This document shows, one piece after another, positions 24,401 through 36,100 of a stretch of DNA of 64,000 nucleotides. Under the pieces are notes generated by a model, which worked only from the letters and a program-made list of their open reading frames with translations, was not told the DNA's origin and made no database searches. The DNA comes from Aplysia californica (taxonomy: Eukaryota > Mollusca > Gastropoda > Aplysiida > Aplysiidae). A program made the position numbers and the translations under genes. Positions within the stretch are counted from its first letter, which is position 1, and each line of letters starts with the position of its first letter. The DNA is taken from NCBI RefSeq assembly GCF_000002075.1, contig NW_004797293.1, positions 1,067,725 to 1,131,724 on the forward strand, read 5' to 3'.

Positions 24401-27383
24401 CTTGAGTCCCCTGGGAGAACACAATTATATGTGATTTTACAGAGAGGCAGCCATCTTTGTACCTTGAAACCTTGTGTTAAAGTTAAAGGTTACTAGCTGC
24501 TTGTTACAGGGTGGATTATCAAAAGGAATTTATATATAATAGAATAATATGTTTATACTTTATATACGAACAGAGCATTAATATTTTGTATTGTGGTGTT
24601 GATGGTCTAGTGTATAAGCTTTTGGGCTGGCACCTGAAAGTTTGTGGGTTTGAACTCATTGGGGGGGCCCAATATTGTGTCCTTGGGAAAGGAACTTTTC
24701 CTCACTTCACTCAGCTCAGGTGGAAATGGGTACCTGGCAACAGACAGCAGAAGATCTTGTCAGGTTGTTATTATATGAGCCTGTAATCAGCTACTTGCTC
24801 TATACCAATACTTCATGGTTAGACGAAAACGTTTCTAAGAAAATTAAGGTCTGCTGGGGTATGGTAATGGTTTTGAAATACAGTCGAAGCTGCCATGAAG
24901 ACCATCTGTACAAACCGCCACTTTCCATTTCCCCTACTGCGTTTTTTTGGTTTCACTGTGTAAAACGTTCACTGGTTCAATACGGCTGTGGCCACCATAT
25001 TTTATCACACACCAACCAATAAACTTGTCCTGATGTTTTGTCATAAATATATATTGGCCCCAGGCGTGGTGGAAGAGCTGTCATAATCCAATCACCTGTA
25101 GTTATTGTTAGATGGTCCCTCCAACCGATCATGGTGCGTAGGCTCCTTCCACTGTTGACCAATAGGAAACAATAAATTTTCAGCTGCTGGTGAGGTAAGC
25201 GTGTGACCCCTCATAACCCATAAGTCCAGCCTACAATGCATACATAAATCTTAAGGGAGATGAGTGGTCACTTTTGACCCAGTCTGTAACAAAGTAACAA
25301 TGGACGTCAACATGAACTTGTGACCGAAGCCTCGCTTGTTCTCCGAGTGGTGGCGACCCATGTGTTTGTTTTAGCATGGCATTTGGTCTTACCCGTCAGA
25401 CGCATTTTGTTTTATTTTACCCTTGCACAAAATCACCACCAAAAAAAGCTGACAAAAACATACCAACAATTAACAAAAACAAAACAAAAAAATTTATAAC
25501 AAAAACAACAACAACAACAAAATCAACATCAACAACCTTCTTCTCCTCCCCTTCTCCTCCCGTCCTCCTTTTTCAAAAGAAAATAAAAACCCATTTTAAT
25601 TATTTCCTTCTTACATCATTTGCCCATAAACTGTATGCTAGGTGGGTAAAGTCACAACACGTTCTACATGCTGGTGGATCATGCCCTGTCACCTAGAGGA
25701 CCCAATTCTTAACTCTCAGTCTTATGTCACCCCTCAAGTGAGATTTTCCAGCTTACGTGACCCTGCTTGAAGTAATGAAAACACTCAGGGGCTCACCTGC
25801 CTAGACAAACCAGGCTCTTACTTAAACTTTCTCATCTCTTTAAGGAAGGCAGTTGGTGAGACCCCATGAAGGATATATGAAGATACCTTAATTTAGATTT
25901 TAATGAGCACCAATCAATGGTTATTATTAGAGTTAGAGTAAATTTCACACTCCACAAAATTGTGGGTCGTATCTTCAATTTCCTCCTCTCGAGATTTCCG
26001 AGAAAGCAATCATGTACACAGTGGCGGAGGGTGATTCTAAATGTGGGTGGGGCTGAGAAATCAGGGTAGGTAGAGTTCAAAGGTAAGATTTCCTTGGTTC
26101 AGTGGACATTTCAGATATGTGTGAGTATGTTTCATTCACACACTCACGCGCAAACGCGCTCATATGACCTTATACAGTTGCGAGTGCTGTAAAACACTTA
26201 CCAAAAAACCCCCCAAAAAACATTAATTAATAAAACATGCAAACGCACACATCATCATACAACAGTAACTGGACTAGGCCATGGGGTCGCAGAAAGCAAG
26301 ACATTCCTAAAACGTGGGCCCATGAGCGTGTTTTGGTTACTGAGTCTCTAAATAAAGTGTATCGTGAACTTTCCCCCCATTGTCTGGGCTGGCAGAGAAC
26401 GAGCCCTCTCTAATAACAGTTTCCGCGGGCTCTCGTTTGTTTCTTTTATCTTTTTTCAAGAAGACTTTCATTAAAAATGGACCATGGGAATGGGCTCATC
26501 CTTTGCTGAGCCCTAAACACATTTGATTGGCTGTTAGGTTACTATCGTTGTAAGCGGTGACTACAGTGATTGGATAAACGAGCAAGTGTGTGTGCTCACC
26601 GCATGCAACTAAAGGCAGAGGCAGAAGATTCTGAAATTCTTCTACTGGTTCCAACTGATTAGCCTCTAACTTGTTTATTAGAAGAAACATTAATTTACGG
26701 AGGGAAAGAGGTGGGTGGGGCTCAAGCCCTTCACTACGCCCCGCCACTGCATGTACACTTTACCTATAAATTATGCGATGACAAAAAAAATATGAAGAGA
26801 TGTAATTAACCATGTTGAAAACTGAACACAAAGAGAAGCAAACATCCCACATTTACGGCTCCCTTACCTCACTGAAAACTTTATGAGAGAATTTTAGAAG
26901 TTGTGAAACCCTTTCTGCTATCTAGATCTATATTATATTTGTAAAAGTTTGTCACTTTGGTCGTCCAAAGCTTCCGTACCATTTAACTTTTGTATTTGAA
27001 AAAATTAATGGTGGTTCAGAATCATTTAAAGTTAAAGGGTGCACAGTTATAAGGAGTCTGAAGTCACTGTAGTTTAATTTTTAGTTCTTTATTAGTTATC
27101 TTGGAAAAGTCCGTCGTCTAGGACGCCTTGGTAAACAAGTGAGGTTTCCGTTCATAAGCAGTGCGTACTGAATCCACAATGACTTGACGATCGATTCTTT
27201 TGAGTCCGTTCATCGAATGGATACCCAGCTAGTACAATAAGAATTAGAATTCCCTTTAGGATTAATTGGATACCTTTGATCTGAATCTTCTTGTGGAAAC
27301 TGGCCGATGACATTAACAAAGTCAACACAAGCAAGACCGACACACAGAACCTTGCCCACTTCCTTCTCAAGTGGAGTTGCCAT
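18416..27383 (-). CDS. KHK: ketohexokinase (fructokinase), PfkB family
   Basis: Seven coding exons on the minus strand: 27383-27274, 24410-24291, 22817-22686, 21807-21726, 20573-20441, 19854-19740 and 18689-18416, total 966 nt, 321 residues (human KHK 298). The protein starts MATPLEKEVGKVLCVGLACV. Fructose-site residues known from human KHK are present: the aspartate of LACVDFV (human D15), the aspartate of PQEDSD (D27), and both asparagines of RGGNAANN (N42, N45). The C-terminal exon has the PfkB signature DTLGAGDTF with the catalytic base aspartate. Other matches are EIEKPD and ADIVFISKDFA. It phosphorylates fructose to fructose-1-phosphate with ATP in the cytosol. All phases agree. The exon 5 acceptor (CATCCAAAAG) lacks a good pyrimidine tract and is the least certain border. 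An acceptor at 27400 just before the ATG implies an upstream non-coding exon. Vertebrate KHK has duplicated third exons (3A/3C); only one is visible here. Confidence 0.95.
20781..21240. mobile_element. MITE family A, diverged copy in KHK intron 5
   Basis: Internal blocks typical of the family are clear: CATCTTAAAGCTTGTTCATT, a GAAAAAAATACCCATCTACC-like block, and the right end GAGCGACTGATTTCATCACA followed by ATGCCACACA. The left terminal repeat is strongly diverged. It lies just upstream, in transcript direction, of KHK exon 5. Confidence 0.75.
22600..22670 (+). repeat. SINE 3' tail fragment, family S2
   Basis: TATGCACTATATAAATGCAA followed by (ATT)n. This is the 3' terminus of the S2 SINE family with its characteristic ATT tail. 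Located in KHK intron 3, close to the exon 3 donor. Confidence 0.7.
22984..23350 (-). mobile_element. interspersed repeat family X, copy with 100-bp insert
   Basis: Read on the minus strand this matches 47028-47330: CCCAGCAGTTCGCAGTGAGC-type left block, AAAACAGGTCTCTTTTA, GAGTTCATTCA.TA.ATGAAGAAC, and the right block GGGCCCTGCATAGTAGATAG. About 100 bases at 23047-23150 are absent from the other copy and match 54805-54918. No coding capacity; class unknown. Confidence 0.7.
23463..23535 (+). repeat. tRNA-like SINE head
   Basis: GGCTCATTGGTCTAGGGG is A-box-like and CAGGTTCAATTTCC is B-box-like, with spacing near that of tRNA genes. The arms do not form a convincing cloverleaf, so this is a SINE head rather than a tRNA gene. 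KHK intron 2. Confidence 0.5.
23544..23730. repeat. local direct duplication
   Basis: The block TATTGGGATTTT..C.CACATTTTTCACAACCCCAATGGAAACAT occurs twice, near 23553-23600 and 23654-23702, about 100 bases apart. KHK intron 2. Confidence 0.8.
24066..24245. repeat. (GAA)n/(GGA)n purine tract
   Basis: A nearly pure purine tract on the plus strand with an uninterrupted (GAA)n core around 24104-24150. In KHK transcript direction it is a UUC/UCC pyrimidine tract starting about 45 bases downstream of the exon 2 donor. Confidence 0.95.
24585..24786 (+). repeat. tRNA-derived SINE, family S2 (5' part)
   Basis: Head GTTGATGGTCTAGTGTATAA and B-box-like GGGTTTGAACTCATT, then the S2 core TGTGTCCTTGGGAAAGGAAC ... 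GGTGGAAATGGGTACCTGGC. The 3' part is missing. Other copies: 28862, 40362 and 43522 (all minus). The core resembles that of widely distributed invertebrate SINE superfamilies; the exact name is not certain. Confidence 0.8.
24881..25530. mobile_element. TA-target element family T, right end lost
   Basis: Starts CAGTCGAAGCTGCCATGAAG after TA (24879-24880). It follows 14666-15434 through GGCCACCATATTTTA, TCCAATCACCTGTAGTTATT, GACCAATAGGAAACAATAAA and GTGGCGACCCATGTGTTTGT, then fades into an A-rich stretch near 25530. The right terminus is not found. KHK intron 1. Confidence 0.8.
26019..26749. mobile_element. non-autonomous hAT-type element with perfect 8-bp target duplication
   Basis: The target duplication CATGTACA is at 26011-26018 and 26750-26757. 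The element begins CAGTGGCGGAGGG and ends CGCCCCGCCACTG, giving about 10 bp of terminal inverted repeat; a subterminal GTGGGTGGGGCT occurs near both ends. An 8-bp duplication with CAGTGGCGG-type ends is the hAT pattern. There is no transposase frame in its 731 bases. It contains an S1 SINE tail at about 26158-26201. KHK intron 1. Confidence 0.9.
26158..26201 (+). repeat. SINE S1 tail fragment inside the hAT element
   Basis: CTCATATGACCTTATACAGT followed by TGCGAGTGCTGTAAAACACT. This is the S1 family tail without a body. Confidence 0.8.
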
Positions 27384-27933
27384 CTGTACAAATTGACCCT
27401 CTGAAAATATAAAACAGTTTTTGAGAGTGAAAACATGTGGCTGGAAATAACTGCCTTCTCTGACTAACTCTGAATTATAATCAGAAAACAAGACTGGCAG
27501 ACAAAACTAAATACTGTTTTATATAGGATCTAATTGATTTACAGTCTTTTATAACTCTGAGGTTTCAGCGGAGCATCTCACTTGCTGACAATAAACTCTA
27601 ATATTTCATATATCTCAATTCTCCAGGTTCCATTCATGGACTTATCCCTAATTCAATTTTATTTTTAAAGAACCCACTTGTTAGGTATTAACAGAACTTT
27701 AAATTGTTAAACGTAACATAGTTTCTTCATGGGCAACGACCATTTTAACTGGCTAACAACTAACATTAATTCTAGCCTACACCCTAAATCAATTCATAAA
27801 AACCTATTGTAAAAGTCTTTAAAGGCATAATTGAGTTATTGTGTATTCCCCAAGGATCACTTTAATCTCTATGACATGAAATTCAATTGTTTACAAGGCC
27901 CAACCTGCAATATATCATTATAGAATGGGATTT

Positions 27934-27937
<4 letters not shown>

Positions 27938-27988
<51 letters not shown>
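27938..27988. repeat. (TA)n microsatellite
   Basis: A pure (TA)n run of about 50 bases upstream of KHK. Confidence 0.95.
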
Positions 27989-27995
<7 letters not shown>

Positions 27996-28861
27996 ACCAT
28001 GCAGGGAATACTGATTGGGAAATCTAATTATAGCTTTTTATATAGCTACTTCTTAGGCATCCTTTACAATGATTTTAAAAAAGCAAAAATTGTGACAGTA
28101 TAGAGAAATATACTTTACATGGAATTGATAGTATTTTTTGGATAAAATCTTTCATCTAAGACCAGGTATAGCTAGTTAAATAGAGGTTATCATGAACCAA
28201 AACACTCTAAATTCTCCCCCCCACCCCCCCCCCCCCCCCCCCACCCCACCCTGATATCTCATAATTGTGATGCCCCTTTTCGCACCTGAAGCTGCAGAAG
28301 AGGCCACAGACTGTCTTTGATGAGGCTTAAGACCCACCTTGGAACAACGGCCCACAGTAAATTCACATCATATTATGTGCCTTTACATGCAGGTAATGAC
28401 AGCAGCAGCAGAGCTATGAATAGATTAAATTTGAAGCAAAAATCAAAATACCAGTCTATTGCATATTATAAGTAAAAAAAAAAAAATGTGCAAAGTAAAC
28501 AGGTACATACATGTAAAAGCAAAAAGAAGGAATAGTGTTTTTATAAAATGTTTGAATAAAAAACTGGAGAGATGAAAGGAGTAAGGTGCCTGGTGGGGTG
28601 GGTAGATTCACTGATAACAGTACTTAGGTGCATCAGTCGACAACGGATGAATTGATGTTGTCAGAGGAAAGAAAAAATAAAAACTCATCCAAAACTGAAT
28701 TTAACCATTGGGACCTGTAAAGAAAGAGAGCTCGGCAGGACCTGAGAAAAAGATCAACTTAACGGAAGATCAACTCTTTAAAGCTACACATAGGCACAAG
28801 TATAAGTGGGGTCGACTGCAATTCCATAATTTTAAGAATATATAAAAAAATAAATAGCAAT

Positions 28862-29195
28862 ACAGTAGCTCGCATATTCCCGCTCGACAGAAAGCTCTAT
28901 GCATGCACTTTACACTCTAAATTACACCCCAGAAACATTCATGAAAAAATGAACGACTTCTTGGAAAGCATTCAGTTTCTGCAGAGCACTCTTAAACACT
29001 AACAAACTAGCCTAACACCTTTTGCTGTCTTTACCTGGGTACCCATTCCACATGGGTGAAGTGAGGAGAATTTATAGCATGATAAAGTATCTTTCCTAAG
29101 GACAGCTTCTGATGGGATTCGAACTCATGACCCTCACGACCTTAACGGTTACGAGTCCGAGAGCCTTGCTATAATGAGACCACAGAGATTGATTT
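28862..29195 (-). repeat. tRNA-derived SINE, family S2
   Basis: The minus strand carries a tRNA-like head (AGCAAGGCTCTCGGACTCGT and GAGTTCGAATCC), the core GTCCTTAGGAAAGATACTTT ... GTGGAATGGGTACCC, and the body block ending in AGAGCTTTCTGTCGAGCGGG. It aligns with 40362-40712 over nearly the full length. Confidence 0.85.
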
Positions 29196-30141
29196 CAGTA
29201 CTCTGACATCTGCAGTGCCGTACGGGTTGATCTGATTGAAGTTCTGTTTTCTACCCAATGCTTTGGAAATAGATCGGCCTTTTTGTTCACCATGGCGTAC
29301 AGACAGTGACAGTCGGCTGGCACACTATAGTCACTGTGTGCAGGATTTGCTTTGGGATGAACAGAAAAGTAAAGAATGTATTTTAAATATTACTGTAGGC
29401 CTATAGTCTTGTTTTGACAAAAAAAAACATGTATGCTGAATTTCCCACTCTCTCCTCCCTAGCCTTGTGATGGTAGCCTGGTCAGAGGATCTTTGGTGAC
29501 AGTACTGATCTGAAACTGAAATGGTCAGGTTTCAGGGTGCGAGTTATAGTCTATAGACTGAGATACTCAAGTAGGTATGTATAATAATAATATATATGTA
29601 CAAGTTTCAGGGGGTGAATTAAGGCTTCAGATGAAATGTCACTAAGAAAAAAATTAGTCGATTTTGGTTGAAGGGATAGAGGTAGGCTCAAGGCAACTGG
29701 GCTAGGCCTAGATTCTAGATCTAGAGTCTAGATCTAGGTCTATGTACCTGAATTAGGGGAAAAGTTGCAAAGTAACTCATATACAAAAATCAAAAGCGTA
29801 AAAAAGCATATTATCCTCAAACGAACTTGTCGGCAGTGGGCGGACCCTCTTCGTCGCTTGTTGTTTGTTTCGGGAAGTTTCAGCTGTGTTTTGCTGAACG
29901 GTGTTGCCTACTGGTCTCGTCGTCAATATTTTTATTTTTCACCGGGAATTTTAGAAAACTAAAAGCGAAAGCAGGGACTTCCGGGCTCCGAGACAACGGC
30001 GAACTCCGATTCCGACGATCACTGCAGAGTGCAGTCGTGAAGTTGCCTAGCCTTTTGTCTATGCTAGATTAATTTTTTTTTCAAAGTCTTTGTGACTTTA
30101 AAGTGCTATTTTACTTGGTGGTGATGCTATAGTGCTCAAAG

Positions 30142-33100
30142 ATGTCTTACGAAGTCAGTGATTTGTTCATATTTGACTCTGGCACAAGGCTGCAAAGTAG
30201 TGAACGGGTAAGAAAGAATTTCAATTCAAATCAATGCTCCCTGTCCTGGGTCCTGTTCTGTGCACTTCGACTCTAATTCCTCTTGGTGATAGTCTAAGAT
30301 AAAGTCTTATTTATTCTTGACTTTGCAAATAGATCTAGAATCTACCACTGTAAGAAGAGGACAACGGTTAGAGGATTTCACCTGGTGACTATTTTTGTTC
30401 TAAATCAAGTAGGCCTGCCTAAAAACGAAGTACTTATCTTAGGCCCAATTTACATTAGAAAACAGGAGGTTTAAAATACATGCACTGTCATTAAGGAACC
30501 TGGTTTTGTCTCAAATACAAATACTTTAGGTACTGCACACTAAAAATGTATATTTACAATTCAGTTGGCCTATTTTTTGTAAATGGTCAGTGTAGCCATC
30601 ATATTAATTAAGAATAAGTACGGCTAGACTGCCAGTCTAGCCATCATTAAGTACGGCTAGCCTCTTCCGCCTAAAAAAACCCAGTAAAAGTGGGAATCAA
30701 GTAGATTAGAAGAAGGCTATACACACTAGTGTTGGGTCGGGCTCGCAAAATTAGCGCCCGCGAGTAACGAACTACTCGTTGGCACTACCCGCAAACGAGC
30801 GGACGGGTAACGAACCGTCCGTTTGTGAAGAGTAGATCGCTACTCACTACACATCGGACAGATACAACAGACCCAACAGTTCGTTAAGCGAGCGAGCGGA
30901 CAGGCGGACCGAGAGACTCCATGCATTCGAGCGGGCGGACGGACGGACGGGAGCGACTCCTTCCATTGCATACAACTTATTACCCCCCCCCCCCCCCCAA
31001 AAAAAAAATAAAATTTTAAATTAAAAAATCACCTTCCTGCCTCACATTGCAGCTAGATTTCTAGGCGTTCATGGCGGAACCCCCCCCCCCCCCCCGGCCT
31101 TTGTGATAATTGGAACGTACACAGTGTGCCCCACGCACGAGGTGAAAGGTTACACGCATAGTACTACGTCACCAGCCTCTCTCACTCCCTGTGGCACCGC
31201 TAGTGGTTTGAAACATAGACCAAATTAACAAACAATAGACCGTTGGCCTAGCCTCGCGTCGAGTATCTCGTCTGCTAGAGTTCGTCCGTTTGCCTTCCCG
31301 CCCAGTGAATAAAATTGTGGAGCGGACCCAAAAAAAACGAACTGGCTTGAAGTCCGCAGTCCGCTCTCTGAGAGAGTCAAATTGTGGAGCGGACCCAAAA
31401 AACGAACTGTCTTGAGGTTCGCAGTTCGCTCTCATGGCCGTCCGTTACCCGTTCGCTCTGACTGAGTCCGCGAGTAACGAACCCGTCCGTCCGCTCGCCC
31501 CATCTCTACTGTACACTCTCTGTAGAGGATAGAGATAGGAGAATCTAGAGATCTAGAAATCTTGCTCAAGATCCTCCAGCGTCTTTATATATATAATGGC
31601 AATTTTCGTGCCGTTTATTGTCTTTGTGTTTACCGTTTTTCAATTTCAAGCTTCAGCGTTCTTAATCTTACTGTTCTGAGCTTCAACGATCTCTAGAACT
31701 AACGGTCTTCCATCATGTCCAATTGCTACATCTAGATCTAGATGTAGATTCTAGATCTAGAATCTCTAGGAAATCCGAAATGTTACAGAAAACACGTCAT
31801 TCCATGCGTACCTCCACGGCCTTCTTAAAATAGTCTGTGGGTATCCCAGGAAGTGATGACATCACGTTACTTAAATTAGCAGCCAATCAGAAAGATGCAT
31901 CTTCTAGTTGAACTGCATGTTGTCCCACATGCTCATATATGACGGTTTCATTATAACCTTATCCGATACAGTTGCGAGTGCCGTAACCTAAGTGGGTCAA
32001 TTAGGTTGCTAACCAACGCGGGCAGTTCTAGAAGTAGGCCATAAACTTACACAAACTCTAGCAGACTGATGCACACACACTTGAAGAGCTGCGGGAATAC
32101 GGGTCCCTGTCATCACGCGGATGATGCTCGGGACGGGTGCACTGAGTCAGGGCCGGACTGACTCGAGATCGTATGAAAGTAGGGGAATTGCCGAAATAGG
32201 CTCAGGAAACATTCTGGCTCCCACAGGACCAGGGTTAATAACGTAATTTTCCATTTGTTACAGTGGTACCCAGCACCATAAAGTAAGGAAAGTCCTATCA
32301 GTAAAAAAATTACATAATTAATAATATTTTACTATAATAATTGTAAGGCGACAAGAAATAAAATGAAACATCGAAAGGACGTCATTCGCCAATCTGGCAT
32401 TCATCTGGAAGTCTCGGATGTTCATCACGGCGTAATATTATATATATAACCAACTTGTAGGGGCCGTAGATGGTAAGGATTACCCCAATTTTAATCAAAG
32501 TAACCCTGTAAATTATATCATGAGTCTGAAGTCTGAAAGGACACAAATCAGTTGTTTTTTGTGTCTTTTCATCATGATGTCTTTTCGCATTTTTGTATGA
32601 CCCTAGAGAAGAGAGGTCTAACAACCTGTCCTGTGAGTGTGAGTGAGAGCTAGTGTGTATTGTTGTACAAAGGGGAGGGAGGACATGGGCAACTGCGGAT
32701 GAGTGATTTGAGAGTGTAGGCCGAAGTTAAAAATACCCCCCGACCTACCCCCACCCCTCACCCCCCCGAAAAAAGGGTATAATCCAGTTTTGGCTCAATG
32801 ATAAAACTATATATGTAGTGTGGATTTTAGTTTTACAGATGATTACTTCTTTCTAAATGATTACTTTCGACGCGCGTGCCGATATCATGATATTTGACAC
32901 TCAGCGAGCAAGAGATATCAAACCCATTGAATTGCAAAGCATCAAATTAGGGTAAAATTCAGGGGGGAATTCCCCACTGAAACCCCCCATATATATATAT
33001 AAGGGATGAGAATAGCCAGCGTTGGTTTTTCTCACTCGGTGTGAAACAAAACCTGTTTTTCCTATAATTTCTGAATACTGTCTATCGGCGTGGATGATTA

Positions 33101-36100
33101 ATTTATTGACAAAAACAAAGTAAAAAAATGATGCTATAGCACAATTTAACACTTTGCAGTGGCACAGTACGAAATACTCCATCTGACACAGAAATGCGCC
33201 AGGTGACCGGAACGGATTTTTCACCTGCGCCAAGTTACTGCAAAGTGTAAGTAAATTAATTTGGTCATCTACAAAGATGCTATGGCTATTTCACTTTTTG
33301 AATTGAGCCTAACTACGCTGGTTGCCTGTTTGTTTTACCCGGAAGTTCTCGCGTTGCTACTCCTTCTCTCTCTCTCTGTCCCTACTCTTTCTCACCTTCC
33401 CCCCTCTATCTCTCTCTCTCTCTTTTTCTCTCACTGCCTACAGACAAAATTGCATGCTTTCAATACTAACCGTGCTGGAACGTTTGTTTCAATGGTGAGA
33501 GCACACGGGTGAAAATAGCTAAATTTAAAAGGCTCGCCCTCTCACCCGCAGTGATCAGCCTGAGCCGTTGCCCTAAGCAGTGAACACAAACCGGGGTGAG
33601 AATAGCCAGAAGATTGCCCCTCACCCTGTGAGAGGCCTACAACTGCGTTATTCTCACCCCTGGTGAGAATAGAAGGTGGCTTTATATAAGGTCAGGGGGG
33701 CAAGTCCCCCCCTAAAAACCCCCTTGTTAAAATCACCTGAAATATTACTGCTCATTTTGTCTAGCATCTGCGTTTGCCGTGAATCTCGGCCTTCAGAGAA
33801 GGGTTGGGGCAGATGCCCAGAAACTAGGCCAAACTTGGACGGAACAGGAGAAAAATGCTTAGAATTCTAACAGGCATCTCTGTCTAGAGGAGTTGTTGGG
33901 GATGGCATGTATGAAAAAAAAAAGTTCTTTGGTGAACAAGAAAAAGAGCAAAGGCTTTAGAGTTTTAGCCTAAAATCATTATCGGCCTTCTTTAGTCGAA
34001 TGTATTGTGAATGCATACATATAGTGCAGTTTTCCTACACTTCTTTCAGTGAGTTAAAGTGAAAGAAATTAGAATGTCAAAGTAGGAATTAGTGCTGTTA
34101 GTTTGCTTGAAGTAAGCTGAAGCGTCAAAATGGGAAGGCGTCTATGTTGAAAACTGTAATCTTGCATTCTCTTTCTGAGAGCTCAGATTCAAATGGTTTT
34201 GAACTTGAAATGTTGGTGGTTTGCTCCCCCTTGAGCTACAAATTGAGTTCAGAGTGATCTTTATGGTGCTTGTTATCTTCACAAATACACCATGATCACT
34301 TGTGAATATTTCTTGTATGCTTGAAGACGTGCCAAATGATGAGCAGTTGTGAGATTGATCTTTTTTTAAAAAGATGTGTTGATTGTGACAGGAAAGACAT
34401 TTACAGGAGATGTATGAAGTGAAGTTTTAGTTCTCTTTTGTTTTTTTTAAGCTATGGTGAGTTTGAAATTGTAGGACACTTTAGAACACCGTGAGATAAT
34501 AACGTAATGATGATCAGAAAACGGTATTTTTCGACATTTTCATTTAATTTTTGACAGAACATAGTGCCTGTACCATATAAGTCCTCTTTGTTTCAAATTA
34601 GAGGTAGGTAATTAATACAGCCGTCTTGTCATTTTTTTTCTTTGTAGTTTTCCATCATGAGACTTTCCTGAAATTTTCCCACAGGTCACCCCTCACAAAC
34701 TGTCTATCATGGCTCTCGTTTACGAGTACATTCACCTGATGAGAGTGTCACCGTGCGACGATTCCTTTGATGAAGAGAACATGTTGACAGATGACGATAA
34801 GAGAGTTTTCATGGTCACACTACTTAGCCTCTTGCAGGTGATTTGGTGGTGTAGATTTAAGGCTCACCGATGAATTAGAAAATATTCCTAAGATCTGTTA
34901 CTGTTTGTTTACCTTGTAAGGTTGGCTTGTGGTAATTTGACCATCTCATTTAAATCTGCAAATTAAATTAAATTTAATGGTTTATTGCACCATCAGTAGA
35001 AGACTAATTTTCAATGCAGTGTTTATATTTTTGCTTTCTTTTTTTTTTTGGTAAAAATTTTCTTTCTGTTCATTTTATTCTCATCAAAATAAGTGAGCGG
35101 AAAAGAGTGAGGTGAAAGTGTTGAATTTCTAATACTTTATACTTTATATTGAATACTTCATCTCATATATATGTTCTGACCAAATTGTTTGATCAATCAG
35201 CTTGATTTCATTTTACTCAATAATTTCCATAATAATGGTCTCTTAGTGTGTTTCTTTTTTTTTGGTAAATGTTTTACGGTGCTCGCAACTGCATAAGGTC
35301 ATTTGAGCGTCTGGGACACATTAAACATTTTCAGTGCTACGAAATTTTGGATTTTGCCCGGATGGCAGCTGAAGCCTACTCTTGATTTTGGACCACCAAG
35401 GGATCTTTAATGTACAGAACTTGCACATGAGACCTCTGGGATTTATCAGAGAAAGCTAGGTGTTAGATCTTACCTACCATAAGACCAGGGGTTTGGCTGA
35501 AAGACAATAGTAAGGAGGAGCTAAGGAGTAGCAGTAGAAAGGCTGCAGAAAGAGCCAGGAGCCCAGAGAAGGGGGTGAGGGGGTGGGGGGCAAAAGTGGA
35601 GACAAAAGCAAATGACAGAACATTGTTAAAGAGCTGGAAAGGAGGTGTAGTCTGAGACAATTTTTAGAGATGAAAATTTTCCGTCGCCCTCCGGATTTGA
35701 ACTGGGGACCTATTGAATGAGAGGCAAATACTGTAACCTCTCGACTATGAGAGCCCCCAAGTGTGTTTCTCTTAAGGTGAAAAATTTTGAGTGTTTTGAG
35801 TGTTCAGTTCATTGTTTTGGAGAGAAATGGTCATGTTTGACTGGTTGTCCTTTTGGACAGTGTTATAATTCAAGAAATTAAAAAAAAATGCAAGGGGGGA
35901 AGTCAGAAGCGATTGTTTGAACAGGTGCTGTCTTGGACTGGGGGTTCTAAGAGCAGTTTCGACTGTATTTTGTGATTTCACAAGTGACTCAGTCTCTTGC
36001 AGTTTCAGTTGTTCACTCGGTTTTGGGACATTTTAAGTAAGTTAAAAAATGTAAGTTTCACAGTAAAAGGTGCTTTATTATAACTTGAGTTGTTCTCTGT

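Larger units (their letters stand above)
27384..30141. promoter_or_regulatory. head-to-head interval between KHK and ANAPC5
   Basis: The two genes are transcribed away from this 2.76-kb interval. It should hold the KHK upstream non-coding exon and the ANAPC5 5' UTR. 29820-30141 is richer in CpG than its surroundings and contains ACTTCCGG (29977-29984), an ETS-type motif common in housekeeping promoters. No TATA box was found near 30142. The interval also has a (TA)n run (27938-27988), a C-tract (28216-28250) and a SINE (28862-29195). CTAGATCT palindromes lie near 29705-29745. Confidence 0.5.

Noticed and set aside
23982-24496. 160-codon plus-strand frame with Glu-rich repeat and minus-strand Leu-rich frame
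   Set aside because: The frames come from the (GAA)n tract, and the region includes KHK exon 2 on the minus strand in another frame.
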